The notes below the pieces were generated by a model that had not been told where the DNA came from, made no database searches, and saw only the letters and a list, made by a program, of their open reading frames with translations. The position numbers were made by a program, and so were the translations under genes. From Glycomyces sp. TRM65418 (GTDB lineage Bacteria > Actinomycetota > Actinomycetes > Mycobacteriales > Micromonosporaceae), in contig NZ_JAJFAX010000014.1 of assembly GCF_019710475.1 (NCBI RefSeq), positions 1 to 64,000 of the forward strand: a stretch of DNA of 64,000 nucleotides. Direction: 5' to 3'. This document shows, in pieces, positions 51,162-60,299 of the stretch (its first letter is position 1; each line of letters begins with the position of its first letter).

Positions 51162-54100
51162 TCAGCGCCTGCCGGCGGTCGCTTTGACGGTGCCTCCTCC
51201 GGCTTCCCCGGTCGTGGCGGTGTCGGGCAGCCCGCCGAACGACAGATCCAGCGCCAGCGTCTCGGCCTGCACGAACTCGCGGTGGGTCTCGATCGCCGCC
51301 CGCACCTCGTCGTCGGCGTCCACGACGACCTCGACGCGGTCGCTCACGTCGAGGCCGGCGTCCTTGCGGGCCTGCTGGATCACCCGGACCACGTCGCGGG
51401 CCACGCCCTCGGCGGCGAGCTCGGGGGTGACATCGGTGTCGAGGACGATGACCCCGGCGCCGTTCGGCAGGGACTCGGTGTGCTCGGCGTCGACCGCGAC
51501 CATCGTCAGCTCGTACTCGCCGTCCTCCAGGGCGACGCCCCCGGCGGTGACCGTGCCGTCCTCGACGGACCAGTCGCCGGCCTTGACGGCCTTGATGACC
51601 CGCTGCACGTCCTTGCCGAGCCGGGGCCCGAGCACGCGCGGGACCAGCTTCAGGTCGGACTTGCTGTAGGCGCTCACGTCGGAGTCGAACTCGACGGCCT
51701 TGACGTTCAGCTCGTCCCTGAGCAGGTCCGCGAACGGCGCGAGGCGCTCGGCGTGGCCGGTCGCCACCGTGGCCTTCGCCAGCGGCAGGCGCACCCGGAG
51801 CTTGCGGGCCTTGCGCATGGACAGGCCGACCGAGGCGATCTCGCGCACGGCGTCCATCGCCTCGACCAGGGCGTGGTCGGCGGGCAGGTCCGCGGCGTCG
51901 GGCCAGTCGGCCAGGTGCACCGAGCGGCCGCCCGTGAGGCCCCGCCAGATGTCCTCGGTGATCATCGGCAGCAGCGGCGCGGCCACCTCGCAGGCGGTCT
52001 GCAGGGCCGTCGCGAGCGTGGCGAACCCGGCCTCGTCGCCCTCCCAGAACCGGTCGCGCGAGCGGCGCACGTACCAGTTCGTGAGGCTCTCCAGGTACGA
52101 GCGGAACACCGCGGCCGCGCCCGCGAGGTCGTAGGCGTCCATCGACGCGGTCATCGACTCGACCAGTTCGCGGGTCTTCGCGAGCAGGTACCGGTCGAGC
52201 CGGTGCTCGCTCGCCAGCGCGGCGGTGCGGGCCTGTTCGGGCGTCGCCTCGTACCCGGCGGCGCCGGCGTAGAGCGTGTAGAAGTACCACACGTTCCACA
52301 GCGGCAGGACGATCTGGCGGACGGCGTCGCGGAAGCCGGTCTCGGTGACGGGCATGTCGCCGCCGCGCAGGACCGAGGACGACACGAGGAACCAGCGCAT
52401 GGCGTCGGAGCCGAACTGCTCGTACGACTCCCGGACGTCCGGGTAGTTCTGGAGCGACTTCGACATCTTCTGCCCGTCGGCGCCGAGGAGGGTGCCGTGG
52501 ACGAGCGCGGTGCGGAACGCGGGCCGGTCGAACAGGGCGGTCGCGAGGACGTGCAGCGTGTAGAACCAGCCGCGGGTCTGCGCGGTGTACTCGACGATGA
52601 AGTCGCCCGGGTAGTGGTGCTCGAACCAGTCGGCGTTCTCGAACGGGTAGTGGACCTGCGCGAACGGCATGGAGCCCGATTCGAACCAGCAGTCGAGGAC
52701 TTCGGGGACGCGGCGCATGACGGACTTGCCGGTGGGGTCGTCCGGGTTGGGCCGCACGAGGTCGTCGATGCCGGGCCGGTGCAGGTCGGTGACGGGCACG
52801 CCGAAGTCGCGTTCGAGGTCGGCGAGGGAGCCGTAGACGTCGATGCGCGGGTGTTCGGGGTCGTCGGAGACCCACACGGGGATGGGCGCGCCCCAGTAGC
52901 GGTTGCGGCTGATGTTCCAGTCGCGGGCGCCTGCGAGCCATTTGCCGAACTGGCCGTCCCGGATGTGGCCGGGGGTCCAGTCGATCTGCCGGTTGAGCTC
53001 GACCATGCGGTCGCGGAACTTGGTGACGGCGACGAACCACGCCGAGAGGGCCCGCTGGATCAGCGGGGAGCCGCAGCGCCAGCAGTGCGGGTAGTTGTGG
53101 TTGTAGGTGTCGTGCCGCAGCACCCGCTGGGTGTCCTTGAGGTCCTTGATGATGAGCTTGTTGGCCTCGAAGACGTGGACCCCCTCGTACGGGGGGACCT
53201 CGCCGGTGAACTTGCCGGCGCTGTCGACGGGGACGACCGGTTCGATCCCGGCGGCGTCGGTGACGAGCTTGTCCTCTTCACCGAAGGCGGGGGCGATGTG
53301 GACGACGCCGGTGCCGTCCTCGGTGGTGACGTAGTCGGCGGCGAGGACCTGGTGGGCGTTCTCGCGGCCGGCGAAGAAGTCGAACGGCGGGTTGTAGCGG
53401 AGGCCGACGAGCTCGGCGCCGCGGTAGCGGCCGACGACGTCGGCTTCGTCGCCGAGTTCGTGGGCGTACGCGGCGAGGCGGGCCTCGGCGAGGAGGTAGC
53501 GGCTGCCTTCGGTCTCGACGACGACGTAGTCGACGTCGGGGTGGACGGCGGCGGCGAGGTTGGACGGGAGCGTCCAGGGCGTGGTGGTCCAGACCAGGAG
53601 CTTGACGCCGGAGAGGGGGCCCTCGTCGGTGATGTCGAGGCCGACCGTGACGGCGGGGTCCTGCCGGTTCCGGTAGGTGTCGTCCATCTTGGTCTCGGTG
53701 GCGGCCAGCGGGGTCTCGCAGCGCCAGCAGTACCAGAGCACGCGGTAGCCCTCGTAGATGAGGCCCTTGTCGTAGAGGGTCTTGAAGGCCCACATGACGC
53801 TTTCCATGTAGGTCAGGTCGAGGGTCTTGTAGTCGTTCTCGAAGTCGACCCAGCGGGCCTGGCGGGTGACGTAGTCGACCCAGTCGCCGGTGAACTGGAG
53901 GACGGAGGCCTTCGCGGCGGCGTTGAAGCGGTCGACGCCGTAGGCCTCGATGTCGGCCTTGGACTTGAGGCCGAGTTCGCGTTCGGTGGTGACCTCGGCG
54001 GGCATGCCGTGGGTGTCCCAGCCGAAGCGGCGTTCGACGCGCTTGCCGCGCATGGTCTGGTAGCGGGGGACGATGTCCTTGACGTACCCGGTGAGGAGGT

Positions 54101-54305
54101 GCCCGTAGTGGGGCAGGCCGTTGGCGAAGGGCGGGCCGTCGTAGAAGACGAACTCGTTGGCGCCGTTCTCGCCGGCGGGCCGGGCCTCGATGGAGGCCTT
54201 GAAGGTGTCGTCCTTGGTCCAGAAGTCGAGTACGCGTCGCTCGACCTCCGGGAGGTTCGGGCTCGCGGGTACGCCCCGCTGGGGGTCGTCGAGTGGATAG
54301 GCCAT
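51162..54305 (-). CDS. ileS: Isoleucyl-tRNA synthetase, type 2 (eukaryote-like)
   Basis: IleRS (1047 aa) charges tRNA-Ile. The class I signature is HYGH at 66-69 ([11 protein letters not shown]) and KMSKS near 613. The HYGH form and GWDTHGMP mark the type 2, eukaryote-like group, which is commonly insensitive to mupirocin. The CP1 editing domain is present ([17 protein letters not shown]). ATG 54303-54305 has GAGGAG upstream but close to a base-paired leader. Expression is controlled by a T-box just upstream. Confidence 0.97.
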   Translation of the reverse strand: MAYPLDDPQRGVPASPNLPEVERRVLDFWTKDDTFKASIEARPAGENGANEFVFYDGPPFANGLPHYGHLLTGYVKDIVPRYQTMRGKRVERRFGWDTHGMPAEVTTERELGLKSKADIEAYGVDRFNAAAKASVLQFTGDWVDYVTRQARWVDFENDYKTLDLTYMESVMWAFKTLYDKGLIYEGYRVLWYCWRCETPLAATETKMDDTYRNRQDPAVTVGLDITDEGPLSGVKLLVWTTTPWTLPSNLAAAVHPDVDYVVVETEGSRYLLAEARLAAYAHELGDEADVVGRYRGAELVGLRYNPPFDFFAGRENAHQVLAADYVTTEDGTGVVHIAPAFGEEDKLVTDAAGIEPVVPVDSAGKFTGEVPPYEGVHVFEANKLIIKDLKDTQRVLRHDTYNHNYPHCWRCGSPLIQRALSAWFVAVTKFRDRMVELNRQIDWTPGHIRDGQFGKWLAGARDWNISRNRYWGAPIPVWVSDDPEHPRIDVYGSLADLERDFGVPVTDLHRPGIDDLVRPNPDDPTGKSVMRRVPEVLDCWFESGSMPFAQVHYPFENADWFEHHYPGDFIVEYTAQTRGWFYTLHVLATALFDRPAFRTALVHGTLLGADGQKMSKSLQNYPDVRESYEQFGSDAMRWFLVSSSVLRGGDMPVTETGFRDAVRQIVLPLWNVWYFYTLYAGAAGYEATPEQARTAALASEHRLDRYLLAKTRELVESMTASMDAYDLAGAAAVFRSYLESLTNWYVRRSRDRFWEGDEAGFATLATALQTACEVAAPLLPMITEDIWRGLTGGRSVHLADWPDAADLPADHALVEAMDAVREIASVGLSMRKARKLRVRLPLAKATVATGHAERLAPFADLLRDELNVKAVEFDSDVSAYSKSDLKLVPRVLGPRLGKDVQRVIKAVKAGDWSVEDGTVTAGGVALEDGEYELTMVAVDAEHTESLPNGAGVIVLDTDVTPELAAEGVARDVVRVIQQARKDAGLDVSDRVEVVVDADDEVRAAIETHREFVQAETLALDLSFGGLPDTATTGEAGGGTVKATAGRR

Positions 54306-54534
54306 GGGACCCGGGTCTCCTCACACACGCCTGTCGGACTTCAGGGTGCGAGGACGAGTCGTGGCTCTGGGAGCCCGGCCCGCGGTACCACCTCGCTTGG
54401 CGCACTGGGTGCGCCCGCTCGATTCGGCGGCGGTGACGGGCCGCGTCCGTCCGGTTCTACTGGGGCCGCGGTCTCGGGAGACGTTGGCCGGTTCTTCCGG
54501 AAGCTCGCCGGTGATGGCCGGGTCGACGCTGTTG
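54306..54534 (-). ncRNA. ileS T-box riboswitch (translational type)
   Basis: The leader carries the T-box core AGGTGGTACCGCG (minus strand, 54381-54393). About 120 nt upstream a stem with ATC in its loop (54513-54515, within CCGGCCATCACCGG) is the Ile specifier. No intrinsic terminator lies between the core and ileS; the ribosome binding site GAGGAG sits in a region that can pair. This is the actinobacterial translational ileS T-box: uncharged tRNA-Ile would free the ribosome binding site. Confidence 0.9.
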
Positions 54535-54540
54535 TCCGCC

Positions 54541-54546
54541 ATTGTA
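54541..54546 (-). promoter_or_regulatory. -10 element of the ileS promoter
   Basis: Minus-strand TACAAT is close to consensus and sits directly upstream of the T-box leader, giving a start near 54534. No clear -35. Confidence 0.5.
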
Positions 54547-54641
54547 GCGCCGGTCGCCGGGGAGGCCGCCATCGATTACCGGGGGCGCGGCGAGGGTGTC
54601 CACCCTGTGAGCACCGTCGATCGTCTCGCTGGCCGGGCATG

Positions 54642-54647
54642 TAATAT
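54642..54647 (+). promoter_or_regulatory. -10 element of the trp promoter (leaderless trpL)
   Basis: TAATAT, preceded by TG, ends eight bases before the GTG of trpL, so the transcript would begin at or next to the leader peptide start. No clear -35. Confidence 0.5.
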
Positions 54648-54654
54648 CTGGTCT

Positions 54655-54693
54655 GTGAGAATCCACGCACGCAACTGGTGGTGGCGTCGCTGA
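54655..54693 (+). CDS. trpL: trp operon leader peptide with three tandem Trp codons
   Basis: A 12-codon open frame starting GTG reads VRIHARNWWWRR and stops at 54693. Three consecutive TGG codons are the classic tryptophan sensor: ribosome stalling there when Trp is scarce would prevent the terminator at 54727-54753. There is no ribosome binding site, so translation is likely leaderless. Rhizobial trpL, also before a fused trpE(G), has the same three-Trp leaderless form. Confidence 0.85.
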   Translation: MRIHARNWWWRR

Positions 54694-54726
54694 GGCGGCG
54701 TCCCTGCTTCTGCGTGCAAGCTGAGC

Positions 54727-54753
54727 AAGCGACCGTCTCGAGGGCGGTCGCTT
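54727..54753 (+). terminator. trp attenuator terminator
   Basis: AAGCGACCG (54727-54735) pairs with CGGTCGCTT (54745-54753), followed by CGTCGTTT. It lies between trpL and trpE(G), 56 bases before the gene. Confidence 0.75.
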
Positions 54754-54809
54754 CGTCGTTTCCGGGGACGGCCGCCTCGCGACGGGCCTGAGACCCATTG
54801 AGAGGGCCG

Positions 54810-56936
54810 ATGACCGAGTTCTTGACACCCGCGGGGGTGACGGTCGAGCGCACCGTCGCCGATCTGGACGACTACGACCTGACGTCGATCGTCGCGCAGG
54901 TGGAGTCCCGCCGCGGCGGGGTCCTGTCGAGCGGCATGGAGTATCCGGGGCGCTATTCGCGCTATCACCTCGCGTATGTCGACCCGTCGCTGGAGGTCGT
55001 GGCGCGGGGCCGTTCGGTGACGGTGCGGCAGTTGAACGCGCGCGGGTTCCTGCTCGTGGACGTGCTGGCGGACGCGCTCGCCGAGGCCGGGGTCGGGGCG
55101 GTCGCCCGCGACGACGGCGAGGTGCGCGTGGAGGTGCCGGCGCCGACCGAGCGGGTGCCGGAGGAGCTGCGTTCCAAGCAGCCCACGGCGTTCTCGGCGC
55201 TGCGGGTGATCCTCCACGCGCTGGCGTGCGACGACCCGTACCTGGGCCTGTGGGGGGCGTTCGGGTACGACTTGGCGTACCAGTTCGAGCCGATCCCGTT
55301 CGCGAAGGACCGCGGCGAGGACGCGCGCGACCTGGTGCTGCATCTGGCGGACGAGATATACGTGGTCGACCGCAAGCGGGAGACCGCGCAGGTGCGGCGT
55401 TACGAGTTCAGTCTCGGGGGGCGCAGCACGAAGGGGCTGTCCCGGGAGACCGAGTCGCTCGACTACGTGACCGCCTCGTCGGTGCCGGAGGGCCCGGTGC
55501 CGGGCGTGTACGCGGACACCGTGCGGCGGGCGAAGTCGGAGTTCAAGGCGGGCAACCTGTTCGAGGTGGTGCCCGGGCACGAGATGTACGCGGCGTGCGA
55601 CTCGCCGACGCTGTTCTACGAGCGGCTGCGGACGGCGAACCCGGCGCCGTACGAGTTCATCTTCAACCTCGGGGAGCGCGAGTACCTGGTGGGCGCGAGC
55701 CCGGAGATGTTCGTGCGGGTCACCGGCGACCGGGTGGAGACCTGCCCGATCTCGGGGACGATCGCCCGCGGCGACGACCCGATGCACGACGCCTCCCAGA
55801 TCGCCGAGCTCATCGGCTCCCCGAAGGAGGAGTCGGAGCTGACGATGTGCACCGACGTGGACCGCAACGACAAGGCCCGCGTGTGCGTGCCCGGTTCGGT
55901 GAAGGTGCTGGGGCGCCGGCAGATCGAGATGTACTCGCGGCTGATCCACACCGTCGACCACATCGAGGGGCGGCTGCGCGAGGACATGGACGCGCTGGAC
56001 GCGTTCCTCACGCACATGTGGGCGGTGACGGTGACCGGCGCGCCGAAGACGTGGGCGATGCGGTTCATCGAGGAGCAGGAGACGACGCCGCGGCGCTGGT
56101 ACGGCGGCGCGGTCGGCTTCGTCGGCTTCGACGGGTCGATGAACACCGGGCTGACGCTGCGCACGGCGCAGATCCGCGACGGCGTCGCGTGCGTGCGCGC
56201 GGGCGCGACGCTCCTGTACGACTCCGACCCGGACGCCGAAGAGGCCGAGACCCACTTGAAGGCCCGGGCGCTCCTGGAGACCGCCTCCGGCGGGGTCGGG
56301 GCGGCCGCGCGCGTGCCCGAGCCGATCGAGGTCGCGGGCGGTCCGGCGGGCGTGGGCCGGAAGGTGCTCCTGGTGGACCACGAGGATTCGTTCGTGAACA
56401 CCCTCGGCGACTACTTCCGCCAGCACGGCTGCGAGGTGACGACGCTGCGGTTCGGGTTCGAGCCCGCGACGGTCCTCGCCGAGGCGGCCCCCGACCTGGT
56501 GGTGCTCTCCCCCGGGCCGGGGCGGCCGGAGGACTTCGACACCGCGGGCCTGCTCGACGAGATCGAGCGGCAGGGCCTCCCGGCGTTCGGGGTGTGCCTG
56601 GGCCTGCAGGCGATGGTCGAGCACGCGGGCGGTTCGCTGTCGCTGCTGGACGAGCCGAGCCACGGCAAGCCCGGGAACGTGAAGGTGACCGGCGGGGGCC
56701 TGTTCGAGGGGCTGCCCGACGAGGTGACCGCGGCGCGCTACCACTCGCTGTACGCCACGGCGGACCAGGTGCGGGGCGATTTCGCGCCGACGGCCGCGAT
56801 CGACGAGGTGGTCATGGCGATCGAGGCGCCCGCGAAGCGCTGGTTCGCGGTGCAGTTCCACCCCGAGTCGATCCTGACCGCGGCGGGCGCGCACGGGCAC
56901 CGGATCATCGGGAACGTGCTGCGGCTGACCGCTTGA
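54810..56936 (+). CDS. trpE: Fused anthranilate synthase TrpE(G)
   Basis: A 708-aa fusion of both anthranilate synthase subunits. Residues 1 to about 500 are the chorismate-binding component I (ANPAPYEFIFNL, ISGTIARG, CTDVDRNDKARV, TVTGAPKTWAM). From about 517 (LLVDHEDSFVNTLGDY) comes the glutamine amidotransferase with nucleophile Cys in GVCLGLQA (about 595) and QFHPES near the end. The fused form occurs in rhizobia and some actinomycetes. ATG 54810 follows GAGAGG closely. It is a single-gene unit under trpL attenuation and ends at a strong terminator; no other trp gene follows. Confidence 0.95.
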   Translation: MTEFLTPAGVTVERTVADLDDYDLTSIVAQVESRRGGVLSSGMEYPGRYSRYHLAYVDPSLEVVARGRSVTVRQLNARGFLLVDVLADALAEAGVGAVARDDGEVRVEVPAPTERVPEELRSKQPTAFSALRVILHALACDDPYLGLWGAFGYDLAYQFEPIPFAKDRGEDARDLVLHLADEIYVVDRKRETAQVRRYEFSLGGRSTKGLSRETESLDYVTASSVPEGPVPGVYADTVRRAKSEFKAGNLFEVVPGHEMYAACDSPTLFYERLRTANPAPYEFIFNLGEREYLVGASPEMFVRVTGDRVETCPISGTIARGDDPMHDASQIAELIGSPKEESELTMCTDVDRNDKARVCVPGSVKVLGRRQIEMYSRLIHTVDHIEGRLREDMDALDAFLTHMWAVTVTGAPKTWAMRFIEEQETTPRRWYGGAVGFVGFDGSMNTGLTLRTAQIRDGVACVRAGATLLYDSDPDAEEAETHLKARALLETASGGVGAAARVPEPIEVAGGPAGVGRKVLLVDHEDSFVNTLGDYFRQHGCEVTTLRFGFEPATVLAEAAPDLVVLSPGPGRPEDFDTAGLLDEIERQGLPAFGVCLGLQAMVEHAGGSLSLLDEPSHGKPGNVKVTGGGLFEGLPDEVTAARYHSLYATADQVRGDFAPTAAIDEVVMAIEAPAKRWFAVQFHPESILTAAGAHGHRIIGNVLRLTA

Positions 56937-56976
56937 GCGAGTCGGTCCCGGAGCGGGCTCCGTTGCGGACGTGAGC

Positions 56977-57008
56977 GGGCCGGGAGGCGCTGCGGCGCTT
57001 CCCGGCCC
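56977..57008. terminator. Terminator between trpE(G) and the next gene
   Basis: A 14-bp stem with one G-U (56977-56990 with 56995-57008) in the 90-bp gap between two convergent genes. Confidence 0.7.
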
Positions 57009-57026
57009 CGCAGATCTCCGGCGGGT

Positions 57027-57422
57027 CTAGGAGGTGTACTCCCAGTCCTTGACGCAGGCCCAGGCGCTGTAGCCCCAGGCGCCGTTCCAGTAGACCTCCA
57101 TCCAGTAGTCGCTGGAGAGGCCGCAGGCGCGGTACTCGCCGCCGGCGCCGCGTTCGCAGGAGACCGGGACCCACGTGTCGGCCGGGATGATCTCAAGGAT
57201 CGCGGACCCGGTCTCGGCGAGGCGGCGGTGGTTGACGCCTTCGGCGAAGCGGGCCCGGCAGGTCCGCTGCTCGGAGGCGACGGTCGGCGGGGCCGTGCTC
57301 TCGATCCGCGATTTCACGGGCGTCGGCGCCGCGATGGGCTGGGCGGCGGCCGAGGACGCGGCGGACAGCGCCAGCGCGAACGCGGCCGCCAAGACGCCGA
57401 TGGCAGTGAAGTACCGCTGCAT
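57027..57422 (-). CDS. Small secreted Cys-containing protein, unknown
   Basis: A 131-aa exported protein. A signal peptide (FTAIGVLAAAFALALSAASS, cleavage near SAAAQ) precedes a mature domain of about 100 residues. Four Cys (TCRARF, VSCERG, RACGLSS, WACVKDW) and aromatic patches (DYWMEVYWNGAWGYSAW) suggest a small disulfide-bonded beta domain, possibly SH3-like, but I do not recognise the family. ATG 57420-57422 has AAGGGG at about 11 bases. The 226-bp gap to the plus-strand gene at 57649 contains A/T-rich DNA around 57485-57525, probably its promoter, without a clear consensus. Confidence 0.65.
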   Translation of the reverse strand: MQRYFTAIGVLAAAFALALSAASSAAAQPIAAPTPVKSRIESTAPPTVASEQRTCRARFAEGVNHRRLAETGSAILEIIPADTWVPVSCERGAGGEYRACGLSSDYWMEVYWNGAWGYSAWACVKDWEYTS

Positions 57423-57648
57423 GATCGGGGACCCCTTCGGTGCGATTGCTCGTGATCACGCCGGACGACGTGGAATCAACCTAATGCTGAAGAAGCACGC
57501 GTTCAGATACAAAACGGATAATGTCCGGAAGCCGACAGCGGGCGTTCGCGGAGCACGCCGCGGCGGCCCTGCGGCCGAGCCGGTCTGTTCGAAACGGGCG
57601 CGCCGAACCCCTCGGCGCGATGTCGGTGGGCCGTGCTTGGCTGAGGGG

Positions 57649-58233
57649 ATGGCGAAAACCGTGTACAACACAGCGACCAGCATCGACGGGTACATCGCGG
57701 ATCCCGACAACTCCCTCGAATGGCTCTTCGCCGTCCCGGGAGGCGAGCCGGAGGAGTCGGACGCGACGGGCGAGGCGGAGGACTCCCCGCTGGACGAGTT
57801 CGGCCAGTTCCTCGCCGGGGTCGGGGCCATCTGCATGGGCTCGACGACGTACGAGTGGATCCTCGACTACGAGAAAGCGGTCGAGCACCCGGAGAAGTGG
57901 GTGTACGAGCCGCCGACCTGGGTCTTCACGAGCCGGGACCTCCCGGCGGTGCCCGGGGCGGACATCCGGTTCGTGTCCGGGGACGTCGCGCCGGTCCACG
58001 CCGAGATGGTCGCGACGGCCGGCGACCGGGACCGGTGGATCGTCGGCGGCGGCGAACTCGTCGGGCAGTTCTTCGACGCGGGCCTGCTCGACGAGGTCCG
58101 GCTGTCGCTCGCGCCGGTGTCCCTCGGCGGGGGCGCGCCGCTGCTGCCGCGGCGGATCCTCGCCGAGCGCCTCGAACTGACCGAGACCAAGAGCGTCGGC
58201 CAGTTCGCCTGCCTGACGTACCGCGTGAAGTAG
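57649..58233 (+). CDS. Dihydrofolate reductase-like (RibD C-terminal) family protein
   Basis: A 194-aa protein of the RibD-C/DHFR-like family, probable NADPH-dependent reductase of unknown substrate. YNTATSIDGYIADPDNSLEWL at the start and the dinucleotide-binding DRWIVGGGELVGQF near 130-145 are typical, with GGGAPLLP toward the end. ATG 57649 directly follows GAGGGG, an unusually short spacing. The frame is open much further upstream without support. It is followed by a strong terminator. Confidence 0.8.
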   Translation: MAKTVYNTATSIDGYIADPDNSLEWLFAVPGGEPEESDATGEAEDSPLDEFGQFLAGVGAICMGSTTYEWILDYEKAVEHPEKWVYEPPTWVFTSRDLPAVPGADIRFVSGDVAPVHAEMVATAGDRDRWIVGGGELVGQFFDAGLLDEVRLSLAPVSLGGGAPLLPRRILAERLELTETKSVGQFACLTYRVK

Positions 58234-58247
58234 ACCGGGCCGCTGAT

Positions 58248-58280
58248 GCGAACGGGACCGCGGCGTGCGGTCCCGTTCGC
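58248..58280 (+). terminator. Terminator after the reductase gene
   Basis: A perfect 14-bp stem (58248-58261 with 58267-58280), loop of 5, lies 14 bp after the stop. From there to 58477 I see no gene. Confidence 0.7.
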
Positions 58281-58477
58281 CCTGCGGGAGCGAGGAACCG
58301 ACCCGCGCTCCAGGCGTCGGCGGCGGAGGCCGCGCGCAGGGTCGGCGCCGAGCACGGGAACCGCGTTCGAACGGCGCCGCGCCTCGGCGGAGCAGGCGAG
58401 AAGCGGCCATTGAGACGGGCGGTTGTGACGGATGCTCGCTCGCGGATCACCGCGACGATCCGGCGAGGCGGGGACCC

Positions 58478-58483
58478 TACGAT
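58478..58483 (+). promoter_or_regulatory. -10 element for a leaderless dehydrogenase mRNA
   Basis: TACGAT ends seven bases before the A of ATG 58490. No -35 and no ribosome binding site are seen. Confidence 0.4.
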
Positions 58484-58489
58484 GGCCGC

Positions 58490-59395
58490 ATGAAGATCTG
58501 GATCGCTCACGAAGCGGGCCTGGCGCACCTCGGTCCGGTCCCCGACGAGGTCGAGATCGAGGTGTTCGACGGCGGCGCGTACCCCTCCGATCCGAAGGAC
58601 GTCGTGTTCCTGGTCCCGCCGTCCACGCCCCGGACGCCCGCGGAACTGCTGGAGGACATGCCGAACCTCGAAGCGGTGCAGCTGCTCAGCGCCGGGGTCG
58701 AGACGTGGGTCCCGTTCATGCCCGCGGGGGTCGCGCTGTGCGACAACCGCGGCGCGCACACCGAGGCGACCGCCGAATGGGTGGCGGCCGCGTCGCTCGC
58801 GTCGGTGCGGCGGCTCGATCACTTCGCGCGCCTGCAGGCCGAGCGGGAATGGGCGCCGGTGCGGACCGGGACGCTGTTCGGGAAGACCGCGCTCATCGTC
58901 GGCGCCGGATCGATCGGCGAGGCGGTGGCGCGCCGGTTCGCGGCGCTGGGCATGGCGGTCGGCAAGATCGCGCGGACCGCGCGGCCGGGGGTCGGGACGC
59001 TCGCGGATCTCCCGGAGCTGCTGCCGCAGGCCGACGTGGTGGTCGTCATCGTGCCGCTCACCGCCGAGACCGAGGGCCTCATCGACGCGGCGTTCCTGGC
59101 GCGCATGAAGGACGGCGCGCTGCTGGTGAACGCCGCGCGCGGCAAGGTCGTCGACACCGCCGCGATCACGGCCGAGGTGGCCTCGGGGCGGCTGCGGTGC
59201 GCGCTGGACGTGACCGAACCCGAGCCGCTCCCGGCCGAGCACGAGTTGTGGGGGCTGGAGGGCGCGCTCATCACGCCGCATGTCGGCGGCGGCGTCGACG
59301 GCTTCATGGAGCGGTGCTACCCGCAGGTGGGCGACCAGATCCGCCGCCTCGCGGCCGGTGAACCGCTCGCGAACGCGGTCGAGAACGGCTACTAG
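58490..59395 (+). CDS. D-2-hydroxyacid dehydrogenase family protein
   Basis: A 301-aa NAD(P)-dependent oxidoreductase. The Rossmann motif is VGAGSIGEAVARRF (near 137). The catalytic set is visible: Arg in NAARGKVVD, Glu in TEPEPLP and His in TPHVGGG. It acts on a 2-hydroxyacid or 2-ketoacid; members of this kind are often glyoxylate/hydroxypyruvate reductase-like, but the substrate cannot be read from sequence. ATG 58490 has no ribosome binding site. It is a single gene. Confidence 0.85.
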   Translation: MKIWIAHEAGLAHLGPVPDEVEIEVFDGGAYPSDPKDVVFLVPPSTPRTPAELLEDMPNLEAVQLLSAGVETWVPFMPAGVALCDNRGAHTEATAEWVAAASLASVRRLDHFARLQAEREWAPVRTGTLFGKTALIVGAGSIGEAVARRFAALGMAVGKIARTARPGVGTLADLPELLPQADVVVVIVPLTAETEGLIDAAFLARMKDGALLVNAARGKVVDTAAITAEVASGRLRCALDVTEPEPLPAEHELWGLEGALITPHVGGGVDGFMERCYPQVGDQIRRLAAGEPLANAVENGY

Positions 59396-59454
59396 GCGAG
59401 GCGGCCGGGGGGCGCGGCCGATTCGCTGAGGCGCGGTTCCCGGGCGCCCCGGTG

Positions 59455-59814
59455 TCAGGCGATGCGGGCGCCGAGTGGGACGTCGGCGTCCGGGGCGAGC
59501 AGGACGACCTCGTCCGTGCCCTCGACCGGGACGCCGAGGACGAGCACCTCGGACTTGAAGCCGGCGATGCGGCGCGGCGGGAAGTTCGTCACCGCGACGA
59601 CCGTGCGGCCCACGAGCGCTTCAGCGCTGTAGCGGGCGGTGATCTGGGCGCTCGACTGCTTGACGCCGAGGTCGCCGAAGTCGATCCACAGCTTGTACGC
59701 GGGGACGCGCGCCTTCTCGTTCGGCTCCGATTTCACGATACGGCCGGCGCGTATCTCGGTCCGGAAGAAGTCCTCGACGGAGCTGGGCTCCGCGGTCTCG
59801 GTCGGTGCAGCCAT
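59455..59814 (-). CDS. CsaA-like tRNA-binding protein
   Basis: A 119-aa protein of the EMAP/Trbp111 OB-fold. The core VEDFFRTEIRAGRIVKSEPNEKAR, KLWIDFGDLGVKQSSAQIT and FPPRRIAGFKSEVLVLG match CsaA, a dimeric tRNA-binding protein proposed to have chaperone function. ATG 59812-59814 has no ribosome binding site, but minus-strand TATCCT (59821-59826) ends seven bases upstream of it, so the mRNA is probably leaderless. Confidence 0.85.
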   Translation of the reverse strand: MAAPTETAEPSSVEDFFRTEIRAGRIVKSEPNEKARVPAYKLWIDFGDLGVKQSSAQITARYSAEALVGRTVVAVTNFPPRRIAGFKSEVLVLGVPVEGTDEVVLLAPDADVPLGARIA

Positions 59815-59820
59815 GCGCGG

Positions 59821-59826
59821 AGGATA
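59821..59826 (-). promoter_or_regulatory. -10 element for a leaderless csaA-like mRNA
   Basis: Minus-strand TATCCT, six bases before the ATG. It lies next to the end of the allantoicase remnant, so the promoter survived the rearrangement. Confidence 0.45.
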
Positions 59827-59829
59827 CCG

Positions 59830-59979
59830 CTACGGGCCCGTGAACCGCCGCCGCATTTCCACCAGCGCCTCCTCCGTCAGGCGGCCGTACAGGCGGAGTC
59901 GGGCGATGCCGCCGTCGGGGAAGATGGTGAGCCGCACGGCGGTCGCGGGCCGTGCGTTCGCGAGGACGAAGCGGTGCGG
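59830..59979 (-). pseudogene. Remnant of allantoicase (C-terminal end)
   Basis: About 49 codons on the minus strand read PHRFVLANARP followed by AVRLTIFPDGGIARLRLYG, the conserved end of allantoicase domains, then a stop at 59830. The full enzyme is over 300 residues, so at least 250 are missing. The upstream continuation of the frame is antisense to another remnant and does not look like allantoicase. The enzyme splits allantoate in purine breakdown. Confidence 0.6.
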
Positions 59980-60246
59980 GGTGTCATCGCCGCCGCCGCG
60001 GCGGGAGCGACGGTCGCGGTCGCCGTCTACGAGGGACGGCGCGGGCACCCGATGTACTTCGCGCGCGAGCACCTCGGGCCGATCGCGGACGCCGCCGTCG
60101 GCGACCGGGGGGTGCGCGACTTCCTGGCCGCGCACCCGGAAGTCGTCGCAGCGGTCCCCTGTCCGGGTGATCGGATCGACGTCGACACCCCGGCCGACCT
60201 CGCCGCGCTCACGCGCCCGGCGGGGACGCAGCCGATCCGGCCCTAG
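59971..60246 (+). pseudogene. Remnant of a MobA-like nucleotidyltransferase (C-terminal end)
   Basis: About 91 codons on the plus strand read AAAAAGATVAVAVYEG, RRGHPMYFAREHLG, then DVDTPADLAAL, the C-terminal part of MobA/MocA-like NTP transferases. The N-terminal nucleotide-binding half with its LAAGxSxRMG loop is absent. The remnant begins almost exactly where the allantoicase remnant begins on the other strand. Genes of both kinds are often found with purine or xanthine catabolism. Confidence 0.6.
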
Positions 60247-60299
60247 CGGGAACCGGGCCGCGTGCCGCCGCCGGCGTCGTCAGCGGTGCGTCGAGGACC

